DNA of 54,869 nt from Pseudomonadota bacterium (GCA_023431345.1 JAEYWK010000196.1:1-54869); one strand, 5' to 3'; positions 14,639 to 24,555 are shown, counted from the stretch's first letter. Numbers and translations are program-made. Notes: generated by a model not told the origin, from the letters alone.

Positions 14639-16356
14639 CTTACCGTAGTCGTTGGCTCTGCATCATGAGCTTGCTGCTCGTTTGCGCCGCCGTCTTCGCG
14701 CCCGCGCGCCGCGCGCTGGCGCAAATCGAGGCGCTGCCATCGAAGCCCGCGCAGCTCTCGCCTGCGGAAGATATCCCGGCGCCGCGCTTCGAAGACGAGA
14801 AGCCGACGAAGCCGGCGCCGCCGCCGGCGAATGCGACGAGTGGTGCGGCGGCGGCGGTGGCGACGCCGCCCGAGCCCTTTGGGGCGCGGCTGTTCACCGG
14901 TAATTTCTTGCGCACGCGGCAAGATGGCTTGAACGCGGACTACCTGGTGATGCCGGGCGATCGCATTCAGGTCAATACCTGGGGCGCGGTGGAGATGAGC
15001 CAAGTCTTGCTCGTCGACGCGCAGGGCAACGTGTTCTTACCCAACGTGGGGCCGATCCACGTGGCGGGCACGAAGAACGCCGAGCTGACGAGCCGCGTGA
15101 AGACCGGCCTGGGGCGCGTTTATGCGCGCAATTTCGAGGTTTACACGAATTTGCTCAGCGCGAAGCCGGTGGCGGTGTTCGTGACGGGCGGCGTGCTGCG
15201 GCCGGGGCGCTACGCGGGGGTGCCGTCGGACTCCGTGCTGTTCTTCTTGGAGCAGGCGGGCGGCATCGACGCGCGGCTGGGTAGCTACCGCAGCATCACG
15301 CTGCTGCGCGGCGGGCAGACGCTGGTCGAGCTCGACCTGTACGACTTTTTGCTGAAGGGCACGCTGCCGCCGGTACAGTTCAAAGACGGTGACACGGTGC
15401 TCGTGAACCCGCGCGGGGCTGTGATCGAGATGCGCGGTGATGTGACGTTGCCGGCGACGCTCGAGTTTCCGCGCGGCGCGCTCACGGGCGAGCAGGCGCT
15501 CGCGGTGGTGCCGGGCGCCGCGCGCGCGACGCAAGTAACGCTCGAGGGCATTCGCGCCGGTGTGCCCATCAGTCGAACGCTGAGCGTGACGAGCTTCAGG
15601 TCGTTCACGCTTCAAGATGGCGACTCCATCACCCTGCGCGGCGATGGGCGCCCGGGCACGATTTTGGTGCGACTCGAGGGCGAGTTCAACGGGCCTTCGG
15701 TGTTGGCGGTGAAGCGCGGAGCGCGCTTGGTGGATGTGCTCAACTACGTGTCGGTCGACCCGGCGCTGGCCAATCCGAGGGCCGTCCACGTGCGCCGCAG
15801 CTCGGTCGCCAGAGCGCAGAAGACGGCGATCGACGACGCGCTGTTCCGGCTCGAGCGCAGCGCGCTCTTGGCGCTGTCGTCGTCGCAAGGCGAGGCCGCG
15901 ATCCGCGTGCGCGAGGCGGAGCTGACGCAGAAGTTCGTCGAGCGGGCGCGGCTGATACAGCCGCTCGGGCGCGTCGTCACCGCGCGCGACGACCAGCAGC
16001 GCAACGTGGTGCTCGAAACGGATGACGTGATCGTCATTCCGGCGCGCACGAACGTGGTGCGGGTAGGCGGCGAGGTGATGATGACGCAAGCGGTGATGTT
16101 CCGGCCGAAGGCCACCGCTTACGACTACATCGTCGATTCAGGCGGCTACACCGATCGCTCCGACCGCGATCGCGTGATTGTCATCCGCGCCAACGCCGAG
16201 GTCGCGGTGGGCGAGCCCGGCTTGGCGGTGTACCCGGGGGACGAGATCTTGGTGCCGCCGAAGGTCGACACGAAGTTCTTGCAGAACGCGGTCGACGTGA
16301 CTCAGATCATCTATCAAATCGCGGTCTCGGCCGCGGTGGTGATCGCGATCCTATGA
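14635..16356 (+). CDS. kpsD: Capsule polysaccharide export protein KpsD (Wza-like, SLBB domains)
   Basis: 573 residues, close to E. coli KpsD. An N-terminal signal peptide ends near ARRALAQ (residue 30). A Pro/Ala linker is followed by the polysaccharide-export domain (DYLVMPGDRIQVNTWGAV near 101) and SLBB-type segments, including PVAVFVTGGVLRPGRYAG and VVRVGGEVMMTQAV. A hydrophobic tail (QIAVSAAVVIAIL) closes the protein. It forms or gates the periplasmic/outer-membrane conduit. No lipobox cysteine follows the signal peptide, unlike Wza. The ATG overlaps the kpsE stop by 4 bases. Confidence 0.92.
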   Translation: MTYRSRWLCIMSLLLVCAAVFAPARRALAQIEALPSKPAQLSPAEDIPAPRFEDEKPTKPAPPPANATSGAAAAVATPPEPFGARLFTGNFLRTRQDGLNADYLVMPGDRIQVNTWGAVEMSQVLLVDAQGNVFLPNVGPIHVAGTKNAELTSRVKTGLGRVYARNFEVYTNLLSAKPVAVFVTGGVLRPGRYAGVPSDSVLFFLEQAGGIDARLGSYRSITLLRGGQTLVELDLYDFLLKGTLPPVQFKDGDTVLVNPRGAVIEMRGDVTLPATLEFPRGALTGEQALAVVPGAARATQVTLEGIRAGVPISRTLSVTSFRSFTLQDGDSITLRGDGRPGTILVRLEGEFNGPSVLAVKRGARLVDVLNYVSVDPALANPRAVHVRRSSVARAQKTAIDDALFRLERSALLALSSSQGEAAIRVREAELTQKFVERARLIQPLGRVVTARDDQQRNVVLETDDVIVIPARTNVVRVGGEVMMTQAVMFRPKATAYDYIVDSGGYTDRSDRDRVIVIRANAEVAVGEPGLAVYPGDEILVPPKVDTKFLQNAVDVTQIIYQIAVSAAVVIAIL

Positions 16357-17135
16357 CCGACGCGAAGCGCTTCGGCGTGATCATCCCTGCGCGCTACGCC
16401 TCCAAGCGGCTGCCCGGCAAGCCGCTGGCCGACCTGGGAGGCAAGCCGATGATCGTGCGCGTGCTCGAGCTGGCCAGGGCCTCCGGAGCCGATTTCACGC
16501 TCGTCGCCACCGACGATGAGCGCATCGCGCACGTCGTGCGCGCCGCGGGAGGAGAGGTGCAGCTCACCTCGCCCGAGCACACCACGGGCACGGACCGACT
16601 CGCGGAGGTGGCGCGTAAGCGCGGCTTCGACCCCGAGCAGGTACTGGTCAACCTTCAGGGTGACGAGCCGGCGCTGCCGCCGCGCCTGGTCGGGCTGGTC
16701 GCGCGCACCTTGCTCGGCGCGCCCGACGCCGCGCTGTCGACGCTGGCCACGCCGCTGACCGTGCGCCGCGAGGTGTTCGACCCGAACGTGGTGAAGGTGG
16801 TGCTCGGTCCGACGTCGCGCGCGATCTACTTCAGCCGTGCCCCAGTGCCGTGGCGACGCGACGAGCTCATGGACCCCGAGAGCCGCGAGGCGGGCGAGCC
16901 GTTTCACTCGGGCGCCTTCCACCGGCACATCGGTCTCTACGCCTACCGGGCGCGGACGCTGCTGGAGCTGAGCCAGTCGCCGCCGGCGCCGATCGAGCTG
17001 GCGGAGAGTTTAGAGCAGCTACGCGCGCTCTGGCTCGGCCTACCGATCCAAGTTGCGGTGGTGCCCGAGCTGCCAGCGGCCGGCGTGGACACGGTGATGG
17101 ATCTGGTGCGCGTCAAAAAGTTTTACGAACCGTGA
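16353..17135 (+). CDS. kdsB: CMP-Kdo synthetase (3-deoxy-manno-octulosonate cytidylyltransferase)
   Basis: 260 residues. It makes CMP-Kdo from CTP and Kdo. The signature IIPARYASKRLPGKPLADLG near residue 10, the SPEHTTGTDRLAEV motif and NLQGDEPALPP are all present, as is the late LAESLEQLRAL segment. In E. coli the second copy inside capsule loci is called kpsU and sits exactly here, between kpsD and kpsC, so either name would fit. ATGA overlaps with the kpsD stop and a 1-base overlap with kpsC indicate one operon. Its product feeds the two Kdo transferases that follow. Confidence 0.95.
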   Translation: MTDAKRFGVIIPARYASKRLPGKPLADLGGKPMIVRVLELARASGADFTLVATDDERIAHVVRAAGGEVQLTSPEHTTGTDRLAEVARKRGFDPEQVLVNLQGDEPALPPRLVGLVARTLLGAPDAALSTLATPLTVRREVFDPNVVKVVLGPTSRAIYFSRAPVPWRRDELMDPESREAGEPFHSGAFHRHIGLYAYRARTLLELSQSPPAPIELAESLEQLRALWLGLPIQVAVVPELPAAGVDTVMDLVRVKKFYEP

Positions 17136-19219
17136 TGCGACGGCTGGGCAAGGTGGGCGTGTTTTCGCCGGGCCTGTGGCGGCTCGACGGCCTCGCGGAG
17201 CTGCTCGGTGCCGAGCGTCTCGTGCTGCGCCCCGGCGCGCGCGGGGCGCGAAAGCTCGACGCCGTCGCCGGCTGGGGGCACAAGCCGACGGCCACCGGCG
17301 CGCGCGCCTACGCCCAAGCGCACGGCTTGCCGTACCTCGCCCTCGAAGACGGCTTCCTGCGCTCCGTCGACCTCGGCGGCAAAGACCCGCCACTATCGCT
17401 GATCGTGGACGAGCGCGGCATCTACTACGACGCGCGTGCTCCCTCCGACCTCGAGCAGCTACTGGAGCGCGATCCGGAGCGGCGGCTCGAAGATTCGGAG
17501 CTGCTCGCGCGCGCCGAGCGCCTGCGGGCGCGCATCGTCGAGGCCGGCGTCTCGAAGTACAATCATACGCCGACTACGCTGCCGCGCGAGCTGCGCGGCG
17601 CGGACGAGCTGGTGATCGTCGCCGACCAAACCTACGACGACGCCTCCGTGAGCGGCGCCCTGGCGAACGAGACGTCGTTCCGGCGTGCGCTCGAATGCGC
17701 GCTCGACGAGCACCCGCACGCGCGCGTGATCGTCAAGGTGCATCCGGCGACGGTGGCGGGAAAGAAGCGCGGTTACTTGGCGCAGCTGGCGCCGCGTCCG
17801 CGCGTCCGCGTCGTGAGCGCGGACGTGAGCCCGCAGGCCCTGCTCGCGCGCACCCGGCACTTGTACGTGGTCAGCTCGCAGCTGGGCTTCGAGGGCTTGC
17901 TGGCAGGCGTGCCCGTCACCTGCTTCGGGCAAGCGTTCTATTCGGGCTGGGGGCTGACCGACGATCGCCAGCGCTCGGAGCGACGCACGCGACGCGCGAC
18001 GCTGCCCGAGCTCGTGGCGGCCGCGCTGCTCGTTTACCCGCGCTACCGGCATCCCCTCACCCGCGAGCGGTGCGAAGCGGAGGTAGTGCTGGAGCACTTG
18101 GCGCTGCAGCGCCGCATTTTCGCGGAGAATTCACGAAAATTCGTGTGCTTCGACATGAGCTACTGGAAGAGGCCGTTCGTGCGCCGTTACTTGAGCGCGC
18201 CCGGGAGCTCGGTGCGCTTCGCGCGCTCGGTGGATGACCTGAGCGGCGCGGGCGACCTCGGCGAGCTCACGGCGGTGGTTTGGGCCAGCCGCAAGACTCC
18301 CGCGCTCGAGCGCTGGGCCGCCGCGCACGGCGTGCCGCTCTGGCACATGGAAGACGGCTTCCTGCGCTCGGCCGGCCTCGGCTCGGATCTCACCGCTCCC
18401 GGCTCTCTGGTGCTCGATCCCGACGGCATCTATTACGACCCGTCGCGCCCCAGTCGACTCGAGCAGCTGCTCGAGCACAGCGAGCTCACGACTGAAGAGG
18501 TCGAGCGAGCGGCTCGGCTGCGCGCGCGCATCGTCGCCGCGCGCGTCAGCAAGTACAACCTGCCCGGAAGCGCGCTCGTGATCGCGCCGCGCCCCGGTCA
18601 GCGCGTGCTCTTCGTGCCGGGACAGGTGGCTGATGACGCCTCGGTGCGGCTCGGGGCCGGCGTCGTCAGCGACAACGCAGGCCTGCTCGCGGCCGTGCGG
18701 CGCGCGCACCCCGATGCTTACATCATCTACAAACCGCACCCCGACGTGCAGGCCGGCAACCGGGAAGGGGCCGTCCCCGAAGGCGGTCAGCCGCTCTGGG
18801 ACCTGCAGGTCGGACAAGTACCGATCGCGAGCTGCCTGGACGTCGCCGACGAGGTCCACACCATGACGTCGCTCGTGGGCTTCGAGGCGCTCTTACGCGG
18901 CCTCCGCGTGGTGACTTACGGGCAGCCGTTCTACGCGGGCTGGGGCCTGACCATCGATCGCGCCCCCATCCCGCGGCGCACCCGGCGGCTGTCGCTCGAC
19001 GAGCTGGTCGCGGGCGCGCTGCTCCGCTACCCGCGCTACGTGAGCTGGCAAGCTCGCTGCTTCTGTGAAGCGGAAGACAAGGTACAGGAGCTCGAGCGCG
19101 CCGCGGCGAAGCGCGGGCTGTCGTCGCGCGTCCGCCTGCCGCGCCTCGCGATCAAGCTCGGCAGCCTGTGGCGCTCCGGGGTGGAGTGGTGGCACGGGCG
19201 GGAGCTTTCGCGTGGCTGA
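17135..19219 (+). CDS. kpsC: Capsule beta-Kdo transferase KpsC
   Basis: 694 residues made of two related halves. The first (about 1-330) contains LALEDGFLRSVDLG and RGIYYDARAPSDLEQLL; the second (about 335-694) contains WHMEDGFLRSAGLG and DGIYYDPSRPSRLEQLL. Both end in a GWGLT block (FYSGWGLT, FYAGWGLT). This double-domain build is characteristic of KpsC, which extends the poly-Kdo linker on the lyso-phosphatidylglycerol anchor with alternating linkages. The start is the ATG at 17135 overlapping the kdsB stop; a GTG three bases earlier is equally possible. It overlaps kpsS by 8 bases. Confidence 0.93.
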   Translation: MRRLGKVGVFSPGLWRLDGLAELLGAERLVLRPGARGARKLDAVAGWGHKPTATGARAYAQAHGLPYLALEDGFLRSVDLGGKDPPLSLIVDERGIYYDARAPSDLEQLLERDPERRLEDSELLARAERLRARIVEAGVSKYNHTPTTLPRELRGADELVIVADQTYDDASVSGALANETSFRRALECALDEHPHARVIVKVHPATVAGKKRGYLAQLAPRPRVRVVSADVSPQALLARTRHLYVVSSQLGFEGLLAGVPVTCFGQAFYSGWGLTDDRQRSERRTRRATLPELVAAALLVYPRYRHPLTRERCEAEVVLEHLALQRRIFAENSRKFVCFDMSYWKRPFVRRYLSAPGSSVRFARSVDDLSGAGDLGELTAVVWASRKTPALERWAAAHGVPLWHMEDGFLRSAGLGSDLTAPGSLVLDPDGIYYDPSRPSRLEQLLEHSELTTEEVERAARLRARIVAARVSKYNLPGSALVIAPRPGQRVLFVPGQVADDASVRLGAGVVSDNAGLLAAVRRAHPDAYIIYKPHPDVQAGNREGAVPEGGQPLWDLQVGQVPIASCLDVADEVHTMTSLVGFEALLRGLRVVTYGQPFYAGWGLTIDRAPIPRRTRRLSLDELVAGALLRYPRYVSWQARCFCEAEDKVQELERAAAKRGLSSRVRLPRLAIKLGSLWRSGVEWWHGRELSRG

Positions 19220-20408
19220 GACGCGGCTCGACGGACGGCATTTGCTGCTGCTCCAAGGCCCGGCGGGGCCCTTCTTCGCGCGCGTCGCCGAGCAGCTGCG
19301 ACTCGCGGGCGCGCGCGTGACCAAGGTCAATTTCAACGGCGGCGAGGATCTGTACTTCCGCGGGCCGGGGGTGGTGCGCTACCGCGGCGCGAGCCGTGAT
19401 TGGCCCGACTTCTTCGAGCGAATCGTGGGCGACCATGGCATCGACGGCGTGGTGCTGTTCGGCGACTGCCGGCCGCTGCACCGCGCGGCGATCCAGAGAG
19501 CTCGCGCTCGTGACGTCGAAGTGTTCGTCTTCGAGGAAGGCTACCTGCGCCCGGATTTCGTGACGCTGGAGCGCGGCGGCGTGAACGGGCACTCCCGCAT
19601 CCCCCGCGATCCGGACGCGTTTCCGGCCACGGACGCGCCCGAGCCACGGCACGTTTCGGTGGAGCACGCTTTCCTCAAGTCGGCGGTGCACACCATTTGC
19701 TACGCCACGGCCGTCGCGCTGCTGCGCTCGCGTTACCCCGAGTACCGCCACCATCGCGACATCCGCCCGCTGGTGCAGGCCGGGCTGTGGCTCCGCGGCA
19801 GCAGCCGACGCGCTTGGCACACGCTGCGCGACCGCGCGATCGCGGCGCGCATCGACGCGCGCCAGATGCCCCCTTATTTCTTCGTCCCGCTGCAGGTGCA
19901 CCTCGACTCGCAGCTGTCTCACTCGCGCTTCACCAGCATCTCCGCGTTCATCCAAGAGGTGATCGAGACCTTCGCCGTCCACGCGCCAGAGGGCCACGCG
20001 CTGGTGCTCAAGCTGCACCCGATGGACCGCGCCTACAGCGACTACTCCGCGCAAATCGCGGAGCTTTCGCGGCGACATCAGCTCGAGGGACGGCTCCACT
20101 ACGTCGACATCATCAACCTGCCCGCCGCGCTGCGCGGCGCGCGCGGCACCGTCGTGATCAACAGCACCGTAGGCCTGTCGTCGCTCGTGCACGGCACGCC
20201 CGTCAAGTGCCTGGGGCGCGCGGTCTACGACATGCCGGGGCTCACCCACCAAGGCGAGCTGGCCGAGTTCTTCAGAGACCCAGGGCAGGTGGATCGGGCG
20301 CTCTACCAGCGCTTCCGCGCCTGGCTGCTGGCGAGCAATCAGCTCAACGGCAGCGTCTGGAGTCGCCTGTTCGAATCGCCAGCGCGCTTGATGACGCGGA
20401 CGACTTAA
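19212..20408 (+). CDS. kpsS: Capsule Kdo-linker transferase KpsS
   Basis: 398 residues, GTG start inside the end of kpsC. It begins with HLLLLQGPAGPFFARVAEQL and VNFNGGEDLYF, continues with VFVFEEGYLRPDFVTLE and ends with VINSTVGLSSLVHGTPVKCL, all hallmarks of KpsS/LipB. KpsS adds the first Kdo to the phosphatidylglycerol anchor, and KpsC then extends it. It is the last gene of the overlapping kps series. A short GC hairpin at 20425-20437 follows. Confidence 0.93.
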   Translation: MAETRLDGRHLLLLQGPAGPFFARVAEQLRLAGARVTKVNFNGGEDLYFRGPGVVRYRGASRDWPDFFERIVGDHGIDGVVLFGDCRPLHRAAIQRARARDVEVFVFEEGYLRPDFVTLERGGVNGHSRIPRDPDAFPATDAPEPRHVSVEHAFLKSAVHTICYATAVALLRSRYPEYRHHRDIRPLVQAGLWLRGSSRRAWHTLRDRAIAARIDARQMPPYFFVPLQVHLDSQLSHSRFTSISAFIQEVIETFAVHAPEGHALVLKLHPMDRAYSDYSAQIAELSRRHQLEGRLHYVDIINLPAALRGARGTVVINSTVGLSSLVHGTPVKCLGRAVYDMPGLTHQGELAEFFRDPGQVDRALYQRFRAWLLASNQLNGSVWSRLFESPARLMTRTT

Positions 20409-20424
20409 ACCGAGCGCGCGCGTC

Positions 20425-20437
20425 AGGGCCGGGCCCT
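20425..20437 (+). terminator. Possible weak terminator after kpsS
   Basis: AGGGC, loop CGG, GCCCT, followed by ATTT. The 5-bp stem is short and the T-run is brief, so it is only a candidate end for the capsule operon. It lies in the 83-base gap before the hybrid kinase gene. Confidence 0.25.
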
Positions 20438-20491
20438 ATTTGGCGCAAAAGACGCGCCTGATCGCCGTTTGGAGTTGGAGCGGCGGCGCGC

Positions 20492-22837
20492 ATGATGCGA
20501 CGATCTGAGGCTATGGCGCTCGACTTCGAAGCCATCTTGGGACGGCTGACGCAAGCGGTGCTCGTCCACGACGCCGCGACTCGCATCCTTTACGCGAACG
20601 GCAGCGCCAGCCAACTGCTCGGCGTGCCGCTGGCCGAGCTGCTCCAGGCCGACTCGTTCCATCCTCCCTGGGATTGCGTCGACGAAATCGGACGCGCGCT
20701 CACGCCGGAACAGCAGCCCAACGTCATCGCGATGCGCACCAAGGCCGCGGTGCAGGGCGTCACCATCGGGGTGAAGCGGGGTGACCGCGACCAGCGAGTA
20801 TGGCTCGAGTTCACGGCCGAGCCGAGCTACGGCAGCACCGGCGAGGTCGAGTACGTGGTCGTCACGTTCCGCGAGGTGGGTAGCGAGGGTCAGGCCCGCC
20901 GGGAAGCCGAGCGCGCACGCGACGCCAGCGAGCTCCTCTATCGCTCGGTTCTGCGCGCGATGTCGGAAGGCGTGGTGGTGCACGCGGCGGATGGCTCGAT
21001 TGACTTCGCCAACCCCGCCGCGGAGCGCGCTTTGGGGCTCTCGGTCGAGCAGATGGCGGGGCGCGCGGCCGTCGATCCGCGCTGGCAGCTGGTCGATGAG
21101 CGCGACCAACCCCTGCCCCCCGAGCGAATCCCCTCCGAGGTGACGCGCGCGACCGGTAAGCCCTGCGATCAGGTCGCGCTCGGAGTGCACCGCTCGAACG
21201 GCGAGCGGGCCTGGCTATCGGTGAGCACCGATCCGGTCGCGATCGATCCTGCGACGAACCGGCCGAGCGCCGTCGTCGCCACGTTTACGGACGTCACCCG
21301 TGAGACGCTGATCAAGCACGAGCTGGCCGCGAGCCGCGCGCGCTTCCAGCTGGTGATGGATGCCTTCCCGGGGCTGCTCTACGAATTTCGGGGCAAGCAG
21401 GGCAAATACCGCTTCGGCTTTCTGAGCGGGCGCGCGGAAGAGTTCTTCGGCTCGCTCGCGCGCACCGCGCTCGAGGACGCGGGGCCCATCCTCGCGGCCG
21501 TCCACCCCGACGAGCGAGAAGCGCTCATGCGCTCCGTGCTCGAGTCGGAGCAAGCGCTCACGCCGTGGCACTTCGAGGGACGCATCCCGCGACCCGAGGG
21601 CGGCTGGCGCTGGGCGAGGGCCCAGTCCGTGCCGACTCGCGAAGGCGACGAGGTCGTGTGGCACGGCGTGGTCACCGACGTCACCGAGCAGCGGCGCATC
21701 GCCGACACCCTGCGGCACCGGCAGAAGGTGGAGGCCATGGGCGAGCTCGTCGCCGGTGTAGCTCACAACTTCAACAACATGTTGGCGGTGATCATGCCCA
21801 ACCTCGACATGGCGCTCGACGACGTGCGCGGTGAGACGCGCGTCATCTTGAACGAGGCGCGCCACGCGACCCACAGCGCCGCCGAGCTGGTGCGGCAGCT
21901 GATGCGCATCACGCGCCGTGAGCCGGACGCGGCTCCGGAGCTGGTCGACATGCTCGCCATCGTGCGCGACGTCGGGGCCCTCTTGACTCGCACGCTGGGC
22001 GGCAGCATCGCGCTGGAGCTCGACCTGCCGTCGCGACCGCTGCACGTCCGCGGCATCGCGAGCGATCTGAACATGGTGCTGTTGAACCTGTGCTTCAACG
22101 CGCGCGACGCCCTGAAAGACCGAGCCGCGCCGTACCTGAAGCTACGGCTGCGCACGCAGCCGGCCGGCGCTGGCCACGAGCTCGTGCTCGAGGTGGAGGA
22201 CAACGGCGCTGGTATGAACGAAGCCACGCTGCAGCGCCTGGGCGAGCCGTTCTTCACCACGAAGGGTCCGGGGGCCGGCACCGGCCTCGGCATCGCCAGC
22301 GCGTTCGCGTTGATCCGCAGCTTGGGCGGGCGCGTCGACGTCGAATCGTCGCTCGGCGTCGGGACGACGTTCCGCGTACGCCTCCCGCTCGCAGACGGGC
22401 CGGGCGAGTATCACCGCCAAGAAGCGCTCCCGCTGCGGCGCCTGGATGGCGTGGAGGTGTTGCTCGTCGAAGACGAGGCGTTCGTGCGAGAGGCGCTGAC
22501 TCGCATGCTGGTCAGCATGGGCGCGCGCGTGCACGCGGAGCCCGATGGCCCCGCGGGGATCGCCGCGTTCGGCCGGCGGCGCTTCGACGTCGTGCTGCTC
22601 GATCTCAATTTACCTGGCATGACGGGGGTGGCGGTGCTCGAGGAGCTGCACGACATCGCGCCCGAGCAGCGCGTGATCGTGCTCACCGGACACGCGAGCG
22701 GCGAGGAGGGCCTGAGCGCGGCGAGCGCCGTCGCGATCAAGCCGATCACGCGCCAAGGCTTGGTCGAGGTCATCACGCGCGTGCTCGGCACAGGCGAGCA
22801 GCGCGCGCCGCTCGGCTCACGCGGCGGCAGCGCTTGA
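20492..22837 (+). CDS. PAS-domain hybrid histidine kinase with C-terminal receiver
   Basis: 781 residues, no membrane segment, so a cytoplasmic sensor. Three PAS-like domains lie at about 10-125, 145-270 and 285-405; the last carries the PAC-like WHGVVTDVTEQ. The phospho-acceptor His is about 425 in ELVAGVAHNFNN, followed by the N box LLNLCFNARDAL, the G1 box VEDNGAGM and PFFTTKGPGAGTGLG. The receiver (about 650-770) has Asp704 in LLDLNLPG, the Thr in VLTGH and the Lys in AIKPI, so it looks active. It follows the capsule genes in the same direction by 83 bases and may respond to the same conditions, but nothing proves a link. A second start, MALDFEA at 20513, is possible. Confidence 0.88.
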   Translation: MMRRSEAMALDFEAILGRLTQAVLVHDAATRILYANGSASQLLGVPLAELLQADSFHPPWDCVDEIGRALTPEQQPNVIAMRTKAAVQGVTIGVKRGDRDQRVWLEFTAEPSYGSTGEVEYVVVTFREVGSEGQARREAERARDASELLYRSVLRAMSEGVVVHAADGSIDFANPAAERALGLSVEQMAGRAAVDPRWQLVDERDQPLPPERIPSEVTRATGKPCDQVALGVHRSNGERAWLSVSTDPVAIDPATNRPSAVVATFTDVTRETLIKHELAASRARFQLVMDAFPGLLYEFRGKQGKYRFGFLSGRAEEFFGSLARTALEDAGPILAAVHPDEREALMRSVLESEQALTPWHFEGRIPRPEGGWRWARAQSVPTREGDEVVWHGVVTDVTEQRRIADTLRHRQKVEAMGELVAGVAHNFNNMLAVIMPNLDMALDDVRGETRVILNEARHATHSAAELVRQLMRITRREPDAAPELVDMLAIVRDVGALLTRTLGGSIALELDLPSRPLHVRGIASDLNMVLLNLCFNARDALKDRAAPYLKLRLRTQPAGAGHELVLEVEDNGAGMNEATLQRLGEPFFTTKGPGAGTGLGIASAFALIRSLGGRVDVESSLGVGTTFRVRLPLADGPGEYHRQEALPLRRLDGVEVLLVEDEAFVREALTRMLVSMGARVHAEPDGPAGIAAFGRRRFDVVLLDLNLPGMTGVAVLEELHDIAPEQRVIVLTGHASGEEGLSAASAVAIKPITRQGLVEVITRVLGTGEQRAPLGSRGGSA

Positions 22838-22866
22838 GCCGAACCGGGCGTAAGCCGAGCGCGCTC

Positions 22867-24402
22867 TCAGCGCGGGGCGATCGCCGGTAAGATGGCACTC
22901 GCCATCGACTCGGCGATGCGCGCGAATTCCTCCGCTTCTTTGGTGGCGCCCAGCTGTTGCATGGTGCGCGCAGCCTGCAAGAACGGCAGCTCGTACCCGG
23001 GCGAAAGCTCCGCGGCGCGGAGGAAGCGCTCGAGCGCGGGCCTCGCCTGGTGGGCGCCCAGGTAGTGCGCGCCGAGCGCCAGCTCCGCCTGCACCGAGCG
23101 CGGATTTTTGCTGAGCGACGCTAGCAGGTCGGCCTCGCTGTCGAGCGAAGCGCCCAGCATCAGCTCGGGCAGCGCCTGCGTAGGCTCCAGGCGCGCGGCT
23201 TCGCGCAAGGCTTGCTCCCCTCGAACCCGATCCTGAGCGCGCTGCAGCGCCAGCAAGCCATCGTGCAGCAGGCGCTCGTAGCGCGTGTGCGAAAGCACCA
23301 AATGCCGGCCCGACACCTCGGCGCCTTCGAGCTCGGCGAGCTCGGCGAACAGCGAGGCGGCGCGCGACTCCGCGGGTTGGGCATTGAGCTGGTCGTAGAA
23401 ACCGAGGCGCTCCAGCGCGCGCGGCCCCTGCAGCCGCTCGCGAGCCACATAGGCGTAGGCCGCGTCTCGCACTCGCTGGCGCTCCGACGGATGACGGATC
23501 AACCACGACAAGGTTTCGAACAGCTCCGCGTGAGAGCCGAAGAGGAACCCGTTTTCGCGGTGCTCCACGCTGTCGAGGTAGGGTGCGAGGCGCTGCACGA
23601 CTGCCACCGCGCCGCACGCGGCATACTCGAGGAACTTCACGTCCGAGCGGCAGCGGTTGAAGCCCTCGTCGCGGTTGGGGGCGATGCCGATGTCGAGCTG
23701 ACTCACGAAGGCGTAGTAGTCGTCGATCCAACCGACCGGCGTGCGTCGCTTGCGCGCCGCCGGCAAGGCGTCGAACAGCGACCAGATCTTGTCGGAGCAC
23801 ATCAAACACAAGGTGACGCTGGGCTCAGCCAGCACGAGCTGTATCAAGCCCGGCGCGAGCTCCGCCAAGTCGTCGAAGTGGCCCGCTGATCCGCCCCAAC
23901 CGACGCTGATGGCCGTGGCCCCGCTGGGTTCGCGGCGCGGCGGGAGCGCAGTGATTTGGTTCAGGAACACCCGACCGCGCGGGTTGAGCGAGCCATACAC
24001 GCGCTCGAGCTCGGGCACGCTGTACTGCACTGCGTCAGCGGTCAACGCGAGCCGGCGGAAGAGACGAATGTTCTCGGGCTGCGCGAAGAAGGGCGCGAGC
24101 GGGTTGCTGGCTTGCATGGCCTGCACGTCGTCGTTGATCTCGAACACCGTCAGGCGGCGCTGCTGCTTGCGCTGCTGCATGACCGGCAGCAGATCCGCGC
24201 TACAAACCCCATTGATGACGAGCACATCCGCGTGCTCGATCACCAGCGCTAGCCGGCGGTGGGCTTGGTCGAGGTTGACGACGTACACGCCCGGCAGGTC
24301 AGCGAGCGCGCGGCTCGGCGCAAACGTGCGGTAGTACCAGTCGCCCCCGCGACTTTGATGCATCGCATCGAGCTGGGCCACGAGCAGCGGGCGACTCCGC
24401 AT
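22867..24402 (-). CDS. Glycosyltransferase-like protein with a TPR-like C-terminal tail
   Basis: 511 residues. The N-terminal 350 look like a GT-B fold: RGGDWYYRTFAPSRAL near 18, VFEINDDVQAM near 85, ISVGWGGSAGHFDDL opening the second half, and VKFLEYAACGAVAVVQ, the usual donor-binding helix of GT4/CgeB-type enzymes. Residues about 370-505 have the Ala/Leu spacing of TPR repeats (ALGAHYLGAHQARPALERFL). There is no signal peptide. It is convergent with the kinase gene (29-base gap). It may work on the capsule, on another glycan, or on protein, since TPR-bearing transferases often modify proteins; the sequence cannot decide. Confidence 0.75.
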   Translation of the reverse strand: MRSRPLLVAQLDAMHQSRGGDWYYRTFAPSRALADLPGVYVVNLDQAHRRLALVIEHADVLVINGVCSADLLPVMQQRKQQRRLTVFEINDDVQAMQASNPLAPFFAQPENIRLFRRLALTADAVQYSVPELERVYGSLNPRGRVFLNQITALPPRREPSGATAISVGWGGSAGHFDDLAELAPGLIQLVLAEPSVTLCLMCSDKIWSLFDALPAARKRRTPVGWIDDYYAFVSQLDIGIAPNRDEGFNRCRSDVKFLEYAACGAVAVVQRLAPYLDSVEHRENGFLFGSHAELFETLSWLIRHPSERQRVRDAAYAYVARERLQGPRALERLGFYDQLNAQPAESRAASLFAELAELEGAEVSGRHLVLSHTRYERLLHDGLLALQRAQDRVRGEQALREAARLEPTQALPELMLGASLDSEADLLASLSKNPRSVQAELALGAHYLGAHQARPALERFLRAAELSPGYELPFLQAARTMQQLGATKEAEEFARIAESMASAILPAIAPR

Positions 24403-24555
24403 GATTCGCCCAAGCTAGCCCAGACGGAGCGCCATTTTGAAGCCCGCCCGGCGTTACGGCGTGCGGGCAGCGCGAAAAGTGACAGAATTGTCGACACGTG
24501 GGGGCACGTAGCGCCGAAGGCAGCGGCGCGTGATGTCATTTCCGAAGGAGGTACG

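Noticed and set aside
15037..16089. 350-residue reverse frame inside kpsD
   Set aside because: Arg/His/Ala composition is typical of a shadow frame, and kpsD is certain here.
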